The notes under the pieces were generated by a model. The model did not search any database. It saw nothing but the letters and a program-made list of their open reading frames with translations, and was not told the origin of the DNA. A stretch of DNA of 64,000 nt from an uncultured Gammaproteobacteria bacterium (GTDB lineage: Bacteria > Pseudomonadota > Gammaproteobacteria > Steroidobacterales > GCA-2729495), in NCBI GenBank assembly GCA_937921935.1, contig CAKZWQ010000028.1:88706-152705 (forward strand). The letters are read 5' to 3'. The translations under genes and the position numbers were made by a program. This document shows, one piece after another, positions 1-8,352 of the stretch; position 1 is the first letter of the stretch, and each line of letters opens with the position of its first letter.

Positions 1-207
1 GCTGACTCACTGCTTGATGCCATGGCACGCGGTCTGGGGGCAGGCCTGGGCTTTGGCCTGGTCCTGGTCCTGTTCGCCGGCCTGCGCGAGCGACTGGCCG
101 GTGCCCAGGTGCCGGCGGCCTTTCGCGGCCCGGCCATCGCCCTGCTCACGGCCGGCATCATGTCCATGGCCTTCCTTGGTTTCTCTGGTTTAACAAAGGG
201 TTACTAG
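1..207 (+). CDS. rnfA: RnfA/RsxA, ion-translocating oxidoreductase subunit A (3' part only)
   Basis: This is the last 68 codons of a reading frame that enters from the left edge and stops with TAG. The end of the protein shows two hydrophobic helices and the RnfA C-terminal signature [24 protein letters not shown] in shortened form (FRGPAIALL, then MAFLGFSGL). RnfA is an integral inner-membrane subunit of the Rnf complex, which couples electron transfer between ferredoxin and NAD to ion movement. The rnfB, C, D, G and E genes follow in the order seen in Escherichia coli rsx. The start and most of the protein lie outside the window, so completeness cannot be judged. Confidence 0.9.
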   Translation, partial: ADSLLDAMARGLGAGLGFGLVLVLFAGLRERLAGAQVPAAFRGPAIALLTAGIMSMAFLGFSGLTKGY

Positions 208-260
208 ATTTTCCTTATGCACTACTGGAGACTCCTTCGGGCAACATTCCACCTGCCGCC

Positions 261-764
261 ATGCTGGCGGTAGTGGTGCTGGCCGGACTGGCCGGACTGG
301 CGGGCGCGGGCCTGCTGTTCGCGGCCGGTCGCCTGCGCACCGATGCCACGGCGCAGGTGGTCAACCAGGTCGATGAGCTGCTGCCCCAGTCCCAGTGCGC
401 CCAGTGCGGCTACCCGGGGTGTCGACCCTATGCTGCGGCCATTGTCGCCGGAGAAGCCCCGATCAATCGCTGCGCGCCGGGCGGCGACAGCACCATCCAG
501 GCCCTGTCCCACCTGTTACAACGTGAAGCCCTGCCCCTGGATACGCGTTTCGGCGAACATCAGCCAGCGCAACTGGCGCTGATCGATGAGGCGCTATGCA
601 TCGGCTGCGCGCGCTGCCTGGAAGTCTGTCCCGTCGATGCCATCATCGGCGCGCCGCGCTTCATGCACACGGTGTTGCAGGATGCCTGCACGGGGTGCGA
701 GCTTTGCCTGCCACCCTGCCCCGTTGACTGCATTGACCTGGTGCCCCGGCCCCCGGACTCATGA
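261..764 (+). CDS. rnfB: RnfB, iron-sulfur subunit of the Rnf complex
   Basis: The 167-residue protein has one N-terminal membrane helix (about residues 2-22). A four-cysteine cluster region follows (CAQCGYPGC plus a later Cys, about 46-72). Next come two ferredoxin-type 4Fe-4S motifs, CIGCARCLEVCP and CTGCELCLPPCP, in the C-terminal third. RnfB passes electrons within the Rnf complex at the inner membrane. It is slightly shorter than the roughly 190-residue E. coli protein. No good Shine-Dalgarno precedes the ATG at 261, so an upstream non-ATG start is possible. The stop overlaps the rnfC start by 4 bp (ATGA), which indicates translational coupling. Confidence 0.95.
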   Translation: MLAVVVLAGLAGLAGAGLLFAAGRLRTDATAQVVNQVDELLPQSQCAQCGYPGCRPYAAAIVAGEAPINRCAPGGDSTIQALSHLLQREALPLDTRFGEHQPAQLALIDEALCIGCARCLEVCPVDAIIGAPRFMHTVLQDACTGCELCLPPCPVDCIDLVPRPPDS

Positions 765-2278
765 GCGCGCCCCTGTCATACGATCCGCAGCCACCGCGGC
801 CGGCCTGGGGCGTGCGCGTCGAGCCCCACAAAGCCTTGTCCATGGGCCAAGGCATCCGCATCGCGCCGTTGCCCCGCCAGGTGCGTGTTCCCCTGGACCT
901 GACTGCGATGCGGGTTGCCGAAGCCATCGTCGCACCCGGCGACAGCATACTGACCGGCCAGGTCATTGCCCGCTTCCCCGGACCTGGCGGCAACGCAATT
1001 TGCGCGCCCGTGACTGGCCGCGTGCGTGACATCGCACCCTGCCCGGTGCCGGTGGCCGGCAACTATCAGGCCCGCTGCATCAGCATCGATACCGCTGGCG
1101 AGGATCGCTGGTCCGAGGACTGTAAACCGCTGGAACCAGCCGGCTCCCTGTCTCGCGAGAACCTGCAGGCACGCATTGCCAGGGCGGGCATCGTGGGCCT
1201 GGGCGGCGCCCTGTTCCCAACGGCGGACAAACTGCGAACCCGGACCCCGGTCAATTTGCTCATTCTCAACGGCGCCGAGTGCGAGCCCTATATCACCTGT
1301 GACGAAATGCTCATGCGAGACCGCCCTGAGCGTGTGATTCACGGCGCCGCCATCATGCTGCGAGCCCTGGGAGCCCGGCAGGCCGTCATCGCGGTGGAAT
1401 CAGACATGCCCGAGGCCCGCCTGGCCCTGAAAGCCGCGCTGGCTGAGACCGATGAGCCGGGCATCGGGGTGGCGGTGGTTACCGCCAAGTACCCGGCCGG
1501 CGGCGAACGGCAGCTGATAGAACTCCTGACGGGCCAGGAAGTGCCCCTGGGTGGTCTGCCCGGTGACCTGGGTATCGTTTGCCAGAATGTGGCCACCGCC
1601 GCCGCCGTGAGTGATCTGTTTCGCCAGGGCCGGCCGCTGATTTCAAGAATCGTGACGGTGACGGGCAATGGCATCGGGCAGCCCGGCAACTTCGAAGTGC
1701 GACTCGGTACACCGTTGCGGGAACTCATCGCGGCGGCCGGCGGCTACGCCCAGCCCGACTGCCAGCTCTATATGGGCGGACCGATGATGGGTATTGCCCT
1801 GGACAGTGATGAGCTGCCGGTCACTGAAGCAAGCAATTGCCTGATCGTCAGCACCCCGGAGGAGATGGCCGCACCCCGACCCGAGTTCCCCTGTATTCGC
1901 TGCGGCGAGTGCAGCCGGGTCTGTCCGGCCAGGCTCATGCCCCAGGATTTACTCATTGCTTGCATGGCCGGGGATGCCGAACGCCAGGCAGCCTTGCAGG
2001 TGGATGCCTGCATTGAGTGCGGCTGTTGCGATTACGTTTGCCCCAGCCAGATCGCCCTGACTGCGCGCTTTGTGCAAGCCAAGGCGCAGCAGCGTCACTG
2101 GCGCCTGGACCAGGCCCGCGCCGCTGAAGCCCGCGAACGCAGCGACGCCCATGCCCGGCGCCAGGCTGAACGCGCAGCACAATACGCGGACGGACCCAAA
2201 GCTGATCCGGCGTCGGGTGAGCAGGCAATGAAGGACTTGATGGCGCGCCTTGGCCAACGGGATCCGACGGATGACTGA
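761..2278 (+). CDS. rnfC: RnfC, NADH/FMN-binding subunit of the Rnf complex
   Basis: The 505-residue protein carries the RnfC glycine-rich flavin/NADH region (GGALFPTADKL near residue 150), an SLBB-type middle, and two 4Fe-4S motifs, CIRCGECSRVCP and CIECGCCDYVCP, near residues 378-430. RnfC is the peripheral cytoplasmic subunit that exchanges electrons with NAD(H). It lacks the long alanine-rich, repeat-containing tail that makes E. coli RsxC about 740 residues. Its C-terminus is a short charged helix, so this is a compact form. It overlaps rnfB by 4 bp, and its stop lies inside the start of rnfD, consistent with one operon. Confidence 0.95.
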   Translation: MSAPLSYDPQPPRPAWGVRVEPHKALSMGQGIRIAPLPRQVRVPLDLTAMRVAEAIVAPGDSILTGQVIARFPGPGGNAICAPVTGRVRDIAPCPVPVAGNYQARCISIDTAGEDRWSEDCKPLEPAGSLSRENLQARIARAGIVGLGGALFPTADKLRTRTPVNLLILNGAECEPYITCDEMLMRDRPERVIHGAAIMLRALGARQAVIAVESDMPEARLALKAALAETDEPGIGVAVVTAKYPAGGERQLIELLTGQEVPLGGLPGDLGIVCQNVATAAAVSDLFRQGRPLISRIVTVTGNGIGQPGNFEVRLGTPLRELIAAAGGYAQPDCQLYMGGPMMGIALDSDELPVTEASNCLIVSTPEEMAAPRPEFPCIRCGECSRVCPARLMPQDLLIACMAGDAERQAALQVDACIECGCCDYVCPSQIALTARFVQAKAQQRHWRLDQARAAEARERSDAHARRQAERAAQYADGPKADPASGEQAMKDLMARLGQRDPTDD

Positions 2279-3332
2279 CCACCGCAGCGCCAGCCCGGGG
2301 CCCCACGCACCGCACATTCGCACCCCGGTGGGCGTCGCCCTGATCATGCGTCGCGTGCTGTACGCCCTGGCTCCGGCCCTGGTTGCCTACGTATGGTTCT
2401 TCGGCTTCGGAATCGTCTTCAATATCATCATTGCCGTGGTCGCAGCCCTGGTCACCGAGACTGTCTGCCTGCGGGTTCGCGGCCAGGAACTGCCGGTCTT
2501 CCTGGGGGATTACAGCGCCGTGGTGACGGGCGTGCTGCTGGCCTTCGCACTACCGCCCCTGACACCGTGGTGGATTACCGCCCTGGGCAGTGTATTTGCC
2601 ATTGCCGTGGCCAAACAGGCTTACGGGGGCGTGGGCAATAATCTCTTCAATCCGGCCATGGCCGGCTATGTCGCGCTGCTGGTGTCTTTTCCTGAACAAC
2701 TGACGAACTGGCTGCCACCGCGCATGGGCGATCTGGACTATGAACCCCTGAGCTTGCTGGCCAGCCTTCAGTTCACCCTGACCGGCGCCCTGCCGGCCGG
2801 TTTCAGCCTGGATGCCATCGCGCGTGCAACGCCCCTGGATCTGATGCAGAACGAACTGGGGCAGATGCGAACCGTGGAAGAAATTCGCGGCAGTTTCCTG
2901 TTTGGTGATTTCGGCGGCCGCGGCTGGGAATGGATCGGTAACTTTATCGCCCTGGGCGGTTTCTGGTTGCTGACCCGGGGAATTATTCGCTGGCACATCC
3001 CCGTGGGCGTGCTGTCAGGTTTGCTCGTCTGCGCTACCGTGTTCTTTCTCATTGATTCCGGCATACATCCTTCACCGGGTTTTCATCTGTTCAGTGGCGG
3101 CGCCTTGCTGTGTGCATTTTTCATCGCCACGGATCCAGTATCGGCACCGTCCACCGAGCGCGGGCGATTGATATTCGGCGTGGGTATAGGCGTGCTGACT
3201 TACGTCATTCGCAGCTGGGGCAGTTACCCGGACGGGATTGCCTTTGCCGTACTGCTGATGAACCTGGCGGTGCCGCTGATCGATCGCTACACCCAACCAA
3301 CGGTTTATGGCACCGGAGCCTCGAACCGGTGA
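2271..3332 (+). CDS. rnfD: RnfD, membrane subunit with covalent FMN site
   Basis: I chose the ATG at 2271 because it overlaps the rnfC stop by 8 bp; an in-frame ATG at 2250 would run deeper into rnfC, and one at 2346 is also possible. The 353-residue product has about ten hydrophobic segments. It carries the ATPLD motif, whose threonine is the covalent FMN attachment site in RnfD, and the family signature GGVGNNLFNPAMAGY. RnfD is an inner-membrane core subunit of the ion-pumping Rnf complex. The next gene begins with a GTG that shares bases with the rnfD TGA. Confidence 0.94.
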   Translation: MTDHRSASPGPHAPHIRTPVGVALIMRRVLYALAPALVAYVWFFGFGIVFNIIIAVVAALVTETVCLRVRGQELPVFLGDYSAVVTGVLLAFALPPLTPWWITALGSVFAIAVAKQAYGGVGNNLFNPAMAGYVALLVSFPEQLTNWLPPRMGDLDYEPLSLLASLQFTLTGALPAGFSLDAIARATPLDLMQNELGQMRTVEEIRGSFLFGDFGGRGWEWIGNFIALGGFWLLTRGIIRWHIPVGVLSGLLVCATVFFLIDSGIHPSPGFHLFSGGALLCAFFIATDPVSAPSTERGRLIFGVGIGVLTYVIRSWGSYPDGIAFAVLLMNLAVPLIDRYTQPTVYGTGASNR

Positions 3333-3955
3333 GCAGGGCCCGCGCTTTGCTGGCCCTGGTTGGTATCGCCGCCGCCGCCGCGGCACTCCTGGCTGGTATG
3401 GATCAGCTGACACACACGCGTATTGCGGAAAATGAAGCCCGCAAGCTACTGGCAACACTGGTCACCGTGTTACCGCCCAGCGGCTATGACAATGAACCCC
3501 ACCTGGACCGGGCCTGGGTGACGGACCCGGCAGCCCTGGGAAGCACCGATGCGCTGCCGGTCTATCGGGCCCGGCTTGGCGGTGAACCGGCTGTGCTGGT
3601 ACTCAGTGTGGTGTCTCCGGACGGCTATGTGGATCGGATTCGCCTGCTTGTCGGCATAGATAGCAATGGCAGGATCAGCGGCGTGCGCGTGGTCTCCCAC
3701 GCGGAAACACCGGGCCTGGGTGACGGTATCCAGACGGATGTCAGCGACTGGATACTGGGCTTTGACGGGCGGAGCCTGAACGACCCTGCCAACAGTTGGG
3801 TCCTGCGGCGTGACGGCGGCGACTTTGATCAATTAACGGGTGCAACCATCACCAGCCGCGCCGTCGTCAATGCCGTCCGCACCGCCCTTGGCTATGCCCA
3901 GACCAATTCATCGGCCCTGTTTGCGCTGGCCCCCGTCACGGAGACAGTCGAATGA
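3329..3955 (+). CDS. rnfG: RnfG, periplasmic FMN-binding subunit
   Basis: The start is the GTG at 3329, which overlaps the rnfD stop (GTGA); reading further upstream in the same frame gives unrelated sequence antisense in character. The 208-residue protein has one N-terminal membrane anchor (about residues 4-22) followed by a periplasmic FMN-binding domain. Its LTGATITS motif is the S/T-GAT sequence whose threonine is flavinylated by ApbE in other Rnf and Nqr proteins. RnfG relays electrons across the periplasmic face of the complex. No apbE is in the window. The stop overlaps rnfE by 4 bp. Confidence 0.94.
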   Translation: MSRARALLALVGIAAAAAALLAGMDQLTHTRIAENEARKLLATLVTVLPPSGYDNEPHLDRAWVTDPAALGSTDALPVYRARLGGEPAVLVLSVVSPDGYVDRIRLLVGIDSNGRISGVRVVSHAETPGLGDGIQTDVSDWILGFDGRSLNDPANSWVLRRDGGDFDQLTGATITSRAVVNAVRTALGYAQTNSSALFALAPVTETVE

Positions 3956-4617
3956 GTCCCGGCACCGGCCAGGGCTTTACCCAGGGCTTGTGGCACGCCA
4001 ACCCCGCGCTGGTGCAATTGCTCGGCCTGTGCCCCCTGCTCGCCGTGACCACCTCGCTGGTCAACGGGATCGGCCTGGGGCTGGCTACCTTGTTTGTCCT
4101 CTGCGCCACCAATGTACTGGTCTCCGCCAGCCGCGCCTGGGTACATCGTGATCTGCGACTACCCGCCTACGTGCTGATCATTGCGGCCTTCGTCACGGCC
4201 GTTGACCTGGCATTCCGGGCCTGGCTGTTCGATCTGCATGAAAGCCTGGGCCTGTTTATTCCCCTGATCGTGACCAACTGCATCATTCTCGGACGCGCAG
4301 AAGCCTTCGCCTCACGTCAGCCCGTATGGCCCTCATTGCTGGATGCCATTGGTCAGGGCCTGGGCTTTGCCGCGGTGCTGATCAGCCTGGGCGCCATCCG
4401 GGAGTTGCTGGGCCGGGGCAGCCTGTTCAGCGGCGCCGACATGCTCTTCGGACCGGCGGCAGCGTCCCTGCAAATCAACCTGTTACCGGATCAGCAGGGA
4501 CTGTTACTGGCAATCCTGCCGCCGGGCGCCTTTATCGGGCTGGCGGTGTTGATCGCCTTGCGCAATCGCTATCTGCAACGCGCCGGGGCCAAAGAAAAAA
4601 CCAGGCAACTCACGTGA
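3952..4617 (+). CDS. rnfE: RnfE, integral membrane subunit of the Rnf complex
   Basis: The 221-residue protein has six predicted membrane segments and the RnfE/NqrD signature near the start (NPALVQLLGLCPLLAVT). It continues with IPLIVTNCIILGRAEAFAS, a conserved loop containing a cysteine that in this family helps bind an iron-sulfur centre between RnfA and RnfE. The ATG overlaps the rnfG stop by 4 bp. The TGA overlaps the GTG start of nth, so rnfBCDGE and nth form one tightly coupled unit. Confidence 0.94.
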   Translation: MSPGTGQGFTQGLWHANPALVQLLGLCPLLAVTTSLVNGIGLGLATLFVLCATNVLVSASRAWVHRDLRLPAYVLIIAAFVTAVDLAFRAWLFDLHESLGLFIPLIVTNCIILGRAEAFASRQPVWPSLLDAIGQGLGFAAVLISLGAIRELLGRGSLFSGADMLFGPAAASLQINLLPDQQGLLLAILPPGAFIGLAVLIALRNRYLQRAGAKEKTRQLT

Positions 4618-5249
4618 ACCCGGCCAAGCGCCAGGAAATCTATCGCCGCTTGCGAGCCGCGAACCCCGAACCGACCACTGAACTGCGCTATCACAGTCCC
4701 TTTGAATTACTGGTGGCGGTGATTCTTTCCGCCCAGGCCACCGACGTAGGCGTCAATAAGGCCACGGCGCGACTCTACCCCGTCGCGAATACACCGCAGG
4801 CCATCCTGGACCTGGGCGAAGCGGGCCTGAAGCAATACATCAAAACCATTGGTCTGTTTAACAGCAAGGCCGCCAACATCATCAAGACCTGCCGGATGTT
4901 GCTGGAGCTGCACAAGGGCGAGGTACCCCGGACCCGTGAAGCCCTGGAACAACTCCCCGGCGTTGGTCGCAAGACCGCTAATGTCATTCTGAACACGGCC
5001 TTCGGCGAACCCACCATCGCGGTCGATACGCATATATTCCGAGTCTCTAACCGCACGGGCCTGGCGCCGGGCAAGACGCCCCTGGAAGTGGAAAAGCGAC
5101 TGCTGAAATTCACCGCCGATGAGTTCAAACAGGATGCGCACCACTGGTTGATCCTGCATGGCCGCTACGTGTGCAAGGCCCGCAAACCCGACTGCCCGAA
5201 TTGCAGCATTCGGGAACTGTGTGAATTCAGGCAGAAGACGCCGGCCTAA
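4614..5249 (+). CDS. nth: Endonuclease III, DNA glycosylase/AP lyase
   Basis: The GTG at 4614 overlaps the rnfE stop and gives 211 residues, the same length as E. coli Nth. The protein shows the helix-hairpin-helix LEQLPGVGRKTANVIL with the catalytic lysine, the catalytic aspartate in VDTHIFRV, and the C-terminal 4Fe-4S motif C-x6-C-x2-C-x5-C (CKARKPDCPNCSIRELC). It excises oxidised pyrimidines and nicks the abasic site. Nth following rnfE is conserved in Gammaproteobacteria. Its stop overlaps the stop of the convergent lipoprotein gene. Confidence 0.97.
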   Translation: MNPAKRQEIYRRLRAANPEPTTELRYHSPFELLVAVILSAQATDVGVNKATARLYPVANTPQAILDLGEAGLKQYIKTIGLFNSKAANIIKTCRMLLELHKGEVPRTREALEQLPGVGRKTANVILNTAFGEPTIAVDTHIFRVSNRTGLAPGKTPLEVEKRLLKFTADEFKQDAHHWLILHGRYVCKARKPDCPNCSIRELCEFRQKTPA

Positions 5250-6937
5250 TCCGCCTGCTGAAGGCGCGGGAATTCGGGCTGGTATTCGGGAAATTTGCCG
5301 GCTTCACTGGGCAGGTAACGCCGCTCACTGACAGGCACCCGCGGCGGCCGCAGGCTGCGCTTCACATCCAGCTCCAGTTCGCCATCATCCGTGGCCAGGG
5401 CCACCTTGAGAGTCTTGCCGCCCCTGCATTCCAGGCTTTGAGTCCGGGTCAGCAGGCCACCGGGAGCATTCAGCCAGTCAACCTGAACTTCACTCACACC
5501 ATCAGCCAGTTCCCAGATAAATACGCCATCGGGCCAGATATCGTTGTACAGATAACCCTGCGTCACGCCATTAAGGCCGACGCGAAAACTACCGGCCACT
5601 GCCTCACTCCACAGGTAGGCCACGCAGGTACCTGCCGGTGCCCTGCGCACCTTGGTCACATAGTCCTGTGCCGCGAGCTCCACCTGGGTGCTTGCGAAGC
5701 GCGCCGCCAGACCATCCGCACTGAAACACACGCCGTACTCAGTGCATTGGAGAAAATTACTGGCCCCGAAACTGCGCTCCTCCTGCGCCCCCTCCATGTT
5801 GCCAACACGCAGTTGCTGAAGATGCAGGGGATTGGCCAGCATCACTTCGGAGCGCAACAGCAGGCCGGCGTCATCAAAGCGCGCGACCAGCAGGTACAAG
5901 TCGTTAAAACGTGCATCCCCCAGTTCCAGGCCGGTTATCTGGGCCCAGCGCGGCGCCCCCGCCGCGTAGACCAGCATTAGCGGCTCCCGGAGACGCAGGT
6001 CCGGCGGCCCCAGCCGTTGCTCCAACTCTGCCGGGGTCGTGACGCCCTGACTGAACCACGGCAGCCGCATATCCGGCGCCGCACCGATACCAGGGCGCAA
6101 GGGGCCCCGGGGCCAGTCACTCAGCACGAGTGTCTTCCTGGCCAGTTTCTTGCGTGCCTCCTTCGGCTCGACCATCTCCAGCCGGCCATCGTCCTTGGAA
6201 CGAAAGCGCAAATAGATTGAATCACCGGCTTTGCAGTCGACAGGCTGCAGCGCGGAGTCCCAGCGCGAGCGCACATAGAGCTCATGCTGACCCGGGGGCA
6301 CTTCCCAGCGCTGGTAAGAGTCCTGGGAAAATAACCAGCCGGCCGGCGCCCCATCAAGCCAGATGCGCGCACCACTGCTGCGCATGCGCCGGGTGTCGTA
6401 GAGATACAGGCTGCAGGCGTCAGCCGGCGCAGCGTCCCTCAGCGCCTGCGCGTGCCACTCGGGCGCATCGACAGTAAAAGCCCCGGTGTAGGCCACCATC
6501 AACGGTATAAAGAGGGCCTCGTCGGGCAGCCCACGGGAAATACAAATCCCGTCGTCGCAGCGCTTCTCTCCCGGTACCCGGCGCTGGGCAATTACCGCAC
6601 CAGCCTGATCGAATTCAAAGATCCGAAAAATCGGAACGTCCGTTGCATAGGTGTCGACAAGCGGGACAGGGGGGCTGGTCAGGACCGGCGCCATGGCGAG
6701 CCATCGGCCTTGAAAGGTCTCTTCATAGACCCAGACCCGCCCGTCCAGGTAGGTCCGGATGGGCTCTCCCAGGGAGGCTTTAACCGAGGCCTGGCTGGTC
6801 CAGGTCGATACCAGGGCAGGATCATCTCCCCGGTACTTGCTGGTCACTTCCGGTTCGCCGGCGACTTTGGCTGCACAGCCAGCCAAGGCCGACAGCAGCG
6901 CCGCTGACAGGCACAAGGACGCAAGGCGCGCCAACAT
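5246..6937 (-). CDS. Putative lipoprotein made of two tandem BamE-like/DUF2846-like units
   Basis: I chose the ATG at 6937 because it begins a lipoprotein signal peptide with lipobox LAGC (Cys21); the frame stays open upstream without signal-like sequence. The mature protein (563 residues in all) looks internally duplicated. Unit A (about 45-255) and unit B (about 296-520) each start with an SmpA/BamE-like stretch (ASVKASLGEPIRTYLDGRVW; TPAELEQRLGPPDL). Each then has a C-x4/5-C pair (C127/C132; C398/C404), a beta-rich segment opening with a cysteine (C175; C438), and a late cysteine (C235; C504). The second half of each unit resembles DUF2846/PEGA-like sandwiches. Function is unknown; an envelope role is inferred from the signal and fold resemblance. 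It is convergent with nth. Confidence 0.75.
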   Translation of the reverse strand: MLARLASLCLSAALLSALAGCAAKVAGEPEVTSKYRGDDPALVSTWTSQASVKASLGEPIRTYLDGRVWVYEETFQGRWLAMAPVLTSPPVPLVDTYATDVPIFRIFEFDQAGAVIAQRRVPGEKRCDDGICISRGLPDEALFIPLMVAYTGAFTVDAPEWHAQALRDAAPADACSLYLYDTRRMRSSGARIWLDGAPAGWLFSQDSYQRWEVPPGQHELYVRSRWDSALQPVDCKAGDSIYLRFRSKDDGRLEMVEPKEARKKLARKTLVLSDWPRGPLRPGIGAAPDMRLPWFSQGVTTPAELEQRLGPPDLRLREPLMLVYAAGAPRWAQITGLELGDARFNDLYLLVARFDDAGLLLRSEVMLANPLHLQQLRVGNMEGAQEERSFGASNFLQCTEYGVCFSADGLAARFASTQVELAAQDYVTKVRRAPAGTCVAYLWSEAVAGSFRVGLNGVTQGYLYNDIWPDGVFIWELADGVSEVQVDWLNAPGGLLTRTQSLECRGGKTLKVALATDDGELELDVKRSLRPPRVPVSERRYLPSEAGKFPEYQPEFPRLQQAD

Positions 6938-7346
6938 CGGTCGCAAGGAACCGCAGCCTCCAACAGGCATAAGACATCTCTGGCTGGCTAAAGAGCCAAG
7001 AATATCTCCTTTGACGCCCTGCCCCCACCCCATATGACGCCTGAACCCGAATCGCCTGAATATCAGTTGTTGCTCGGTTAATACCGCAACTCACTCCCGA
7101 TAATGATTTCGTCGGCGGCGCAAACGCTCAATTGAAACCAGAGAGAGCAAAATAAAATTGTTAGCTCACAAAGGGATACCCTTGCACTCAGGACTGCGTT
7201 GCCGCATATTTATTGCCAATAATGGCATCACTGCTTGGCCACTTGGTCCAAGTAGCAGGCGAGTCACAAAGACCCTGCCAAAAATAGCGTGTCCGCCCCA
7301 TATGACTTGCCACAGTGGGGATAAGAAGAAGAATTAAGGGAACGGC
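6938..7346. other. Intergenic region between divergent lipoprotein and luxR-type genes
   Basis: These 409 bp separate two divergently transcribed genes, so they should hold both promoters. The part from about 7040 to 7200 is visibly more AT-rich than its surroundings. Two dyads lie close together at 7214-7227 and 7241-7253 (listed separately). I see no convincing -35/-10 pair and no small gene. Confidence 0.6.
7214..7253. promoter_or_regulatory. Pair of dyad-symmetric sites upstream of the LuxR-type gene
   Basis: TGCCA-ATAA-TGGCA (7214-7227) is followed 13 bp later by ACTTGG-T-CCAAGT (7241-7253), a perfect 6+1+6 palindrome. LuxR-type HTH proteins bind dyads of about this size, and the gene begins 94 bp downstream. 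Use as an operator, perhaps for autoregulation, is inference. Confidence 0.35.
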
Positions 7347-8021
7347 ATGAACTCCAAGGCGACCAGCAAACCGCAGCTTGAAAGTATCGATGTATTCGAA
7401 ACCGACGAGCGCTACCATCACAAGCTCAGTGATATCCTGCGCAAGCGACGGCGCCCCCTGCTCATGGTGATCGATAATGAGGGCGAACTGGTCTATTCCT
7501 CCGTGCCGGACAGCGCCATATCCCATGACCACCGACTGCTGGGCCAGGCCCTGGCCGAAGCTCGCAGCCTGTTCAACAACACTGAGTTTCGCCAGGCGGA
7601 CGTGGCTCGGCAGCTAATAGTCGACAAACCCGGCGAACGCAGCGCACTGGTATTGCTGGAGAATGAATTTTTTAGTCTGAAACTGTTTCCCCTGCACGGC
7701 CCGATCGACGACCTAAGCACGGAAAAATACGCAGCCCTGGTAGAACCAATTGTGAAACCCCTGTCCGAGGGCGTGGAATTCGACCGCGTTCAGGAAAAGT
7801 GGCATTTATCCAAACGTGAAGTTGACGTACTAAAAGCGCTGATGGGGGGCGACACGGACAAGGAAATAGCCCGGGTACTTGAAGTGAGTGTCGAAACCGT
7901 GCGCGCCTACCTGAAATCAATCCGCGCCAAGCTTGGCGTTGCCACCCGGACCGCCATCGTACATGCAGTCCATACGCTGAACAGTGAGGCCCACCGGGAG
8001 GACGTGGACAGACGGATTTAG
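7347..8021 (+). CDS. LuxR-family transcriptional regulator
   Basis: The 224-residue protein ends in a LuxR/GerE helix-turn-helix (about residues 152-208). It contains LSKREVDVLKALMGGDTDKE and the recognition-helix region VSVETVRAYLKSIRAKLGV. Residues 30-140 form an alpha/beta domain (LLMVIDNEGELVYSS) that resembles a PAS-like sensor. They carry neither a receiver-domain phosphorylation site nor an acyl-homoserine-lactone domain that I recognise. It is likely a DNA-binding regulator responding to an unknown cue. It stands alone between intergenic regions of more than 300 bp, so its targets cannot be read from operon context. Confidence 0.85.
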   Translation: MNSKATSKPQLESIDVFETDERYHHKLSDILRKRRRPLLMVIDNEGELVYSSVPDSAISHDHRLLGQALAEARSLFNNTEFRQADVARQLIVDKPGERSALVLLENEFFSLKLFPLHGPIDDLSTEKYAALVEPIVKPLSEGVEFDRVQEKWHLSKREVDVLKALMGGDTDKEIARVLEVSVETVRAYLKSIRAKLGVATRTAIVHAVHTLNSEAHREDVDRRI

Positions 8022-8352
8022 CAGCACAGGATCATGTGTCGTTTCAGGTTAGTCAATTCAAAAAATATTTCCGACGCAGCGTTTAAGGCTGCCATTAGTG
8101 TACTGACACTCATTCGTCCGGCAGCCAAATCCTTGTAAAGCAGACGCAGCGTTACCGCAGACCCTGGCGGGGCGGGGATAGGGCTGAGACCCAGGCCAAT
8201 CTCCGCTTAGGACCCAAAGCGGGCTTTCGAGGTGCCTGCGGTTTCAGTGATTTCGCCAAGGCATTCTGTCCATCATTTGGCCCTGGCGCTTACCACTGGT
8301 GACGTGGTCGATTGGCCAACAAATTCATAGCCCAGAACATTAAGATGGTCCG
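8022..8352. other. Intergenic region with an 11-bp direct repeat
   Basis: These 331 bp between the regulator and the antiporter contain no credible gene. GACGCAGCGTT occurs twice in the same orientation, at 8073-8083 and 8143-8153, exactly 70 bp apart. GGCTGCC (8087-8093) and GGCAGCC (8120-8126) form an inverted repeat between them. There is no T-run, so this does not look like a terminator. It may hold the antiporter promoter, but I see no clear hexamers. Confidence 0.5.
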
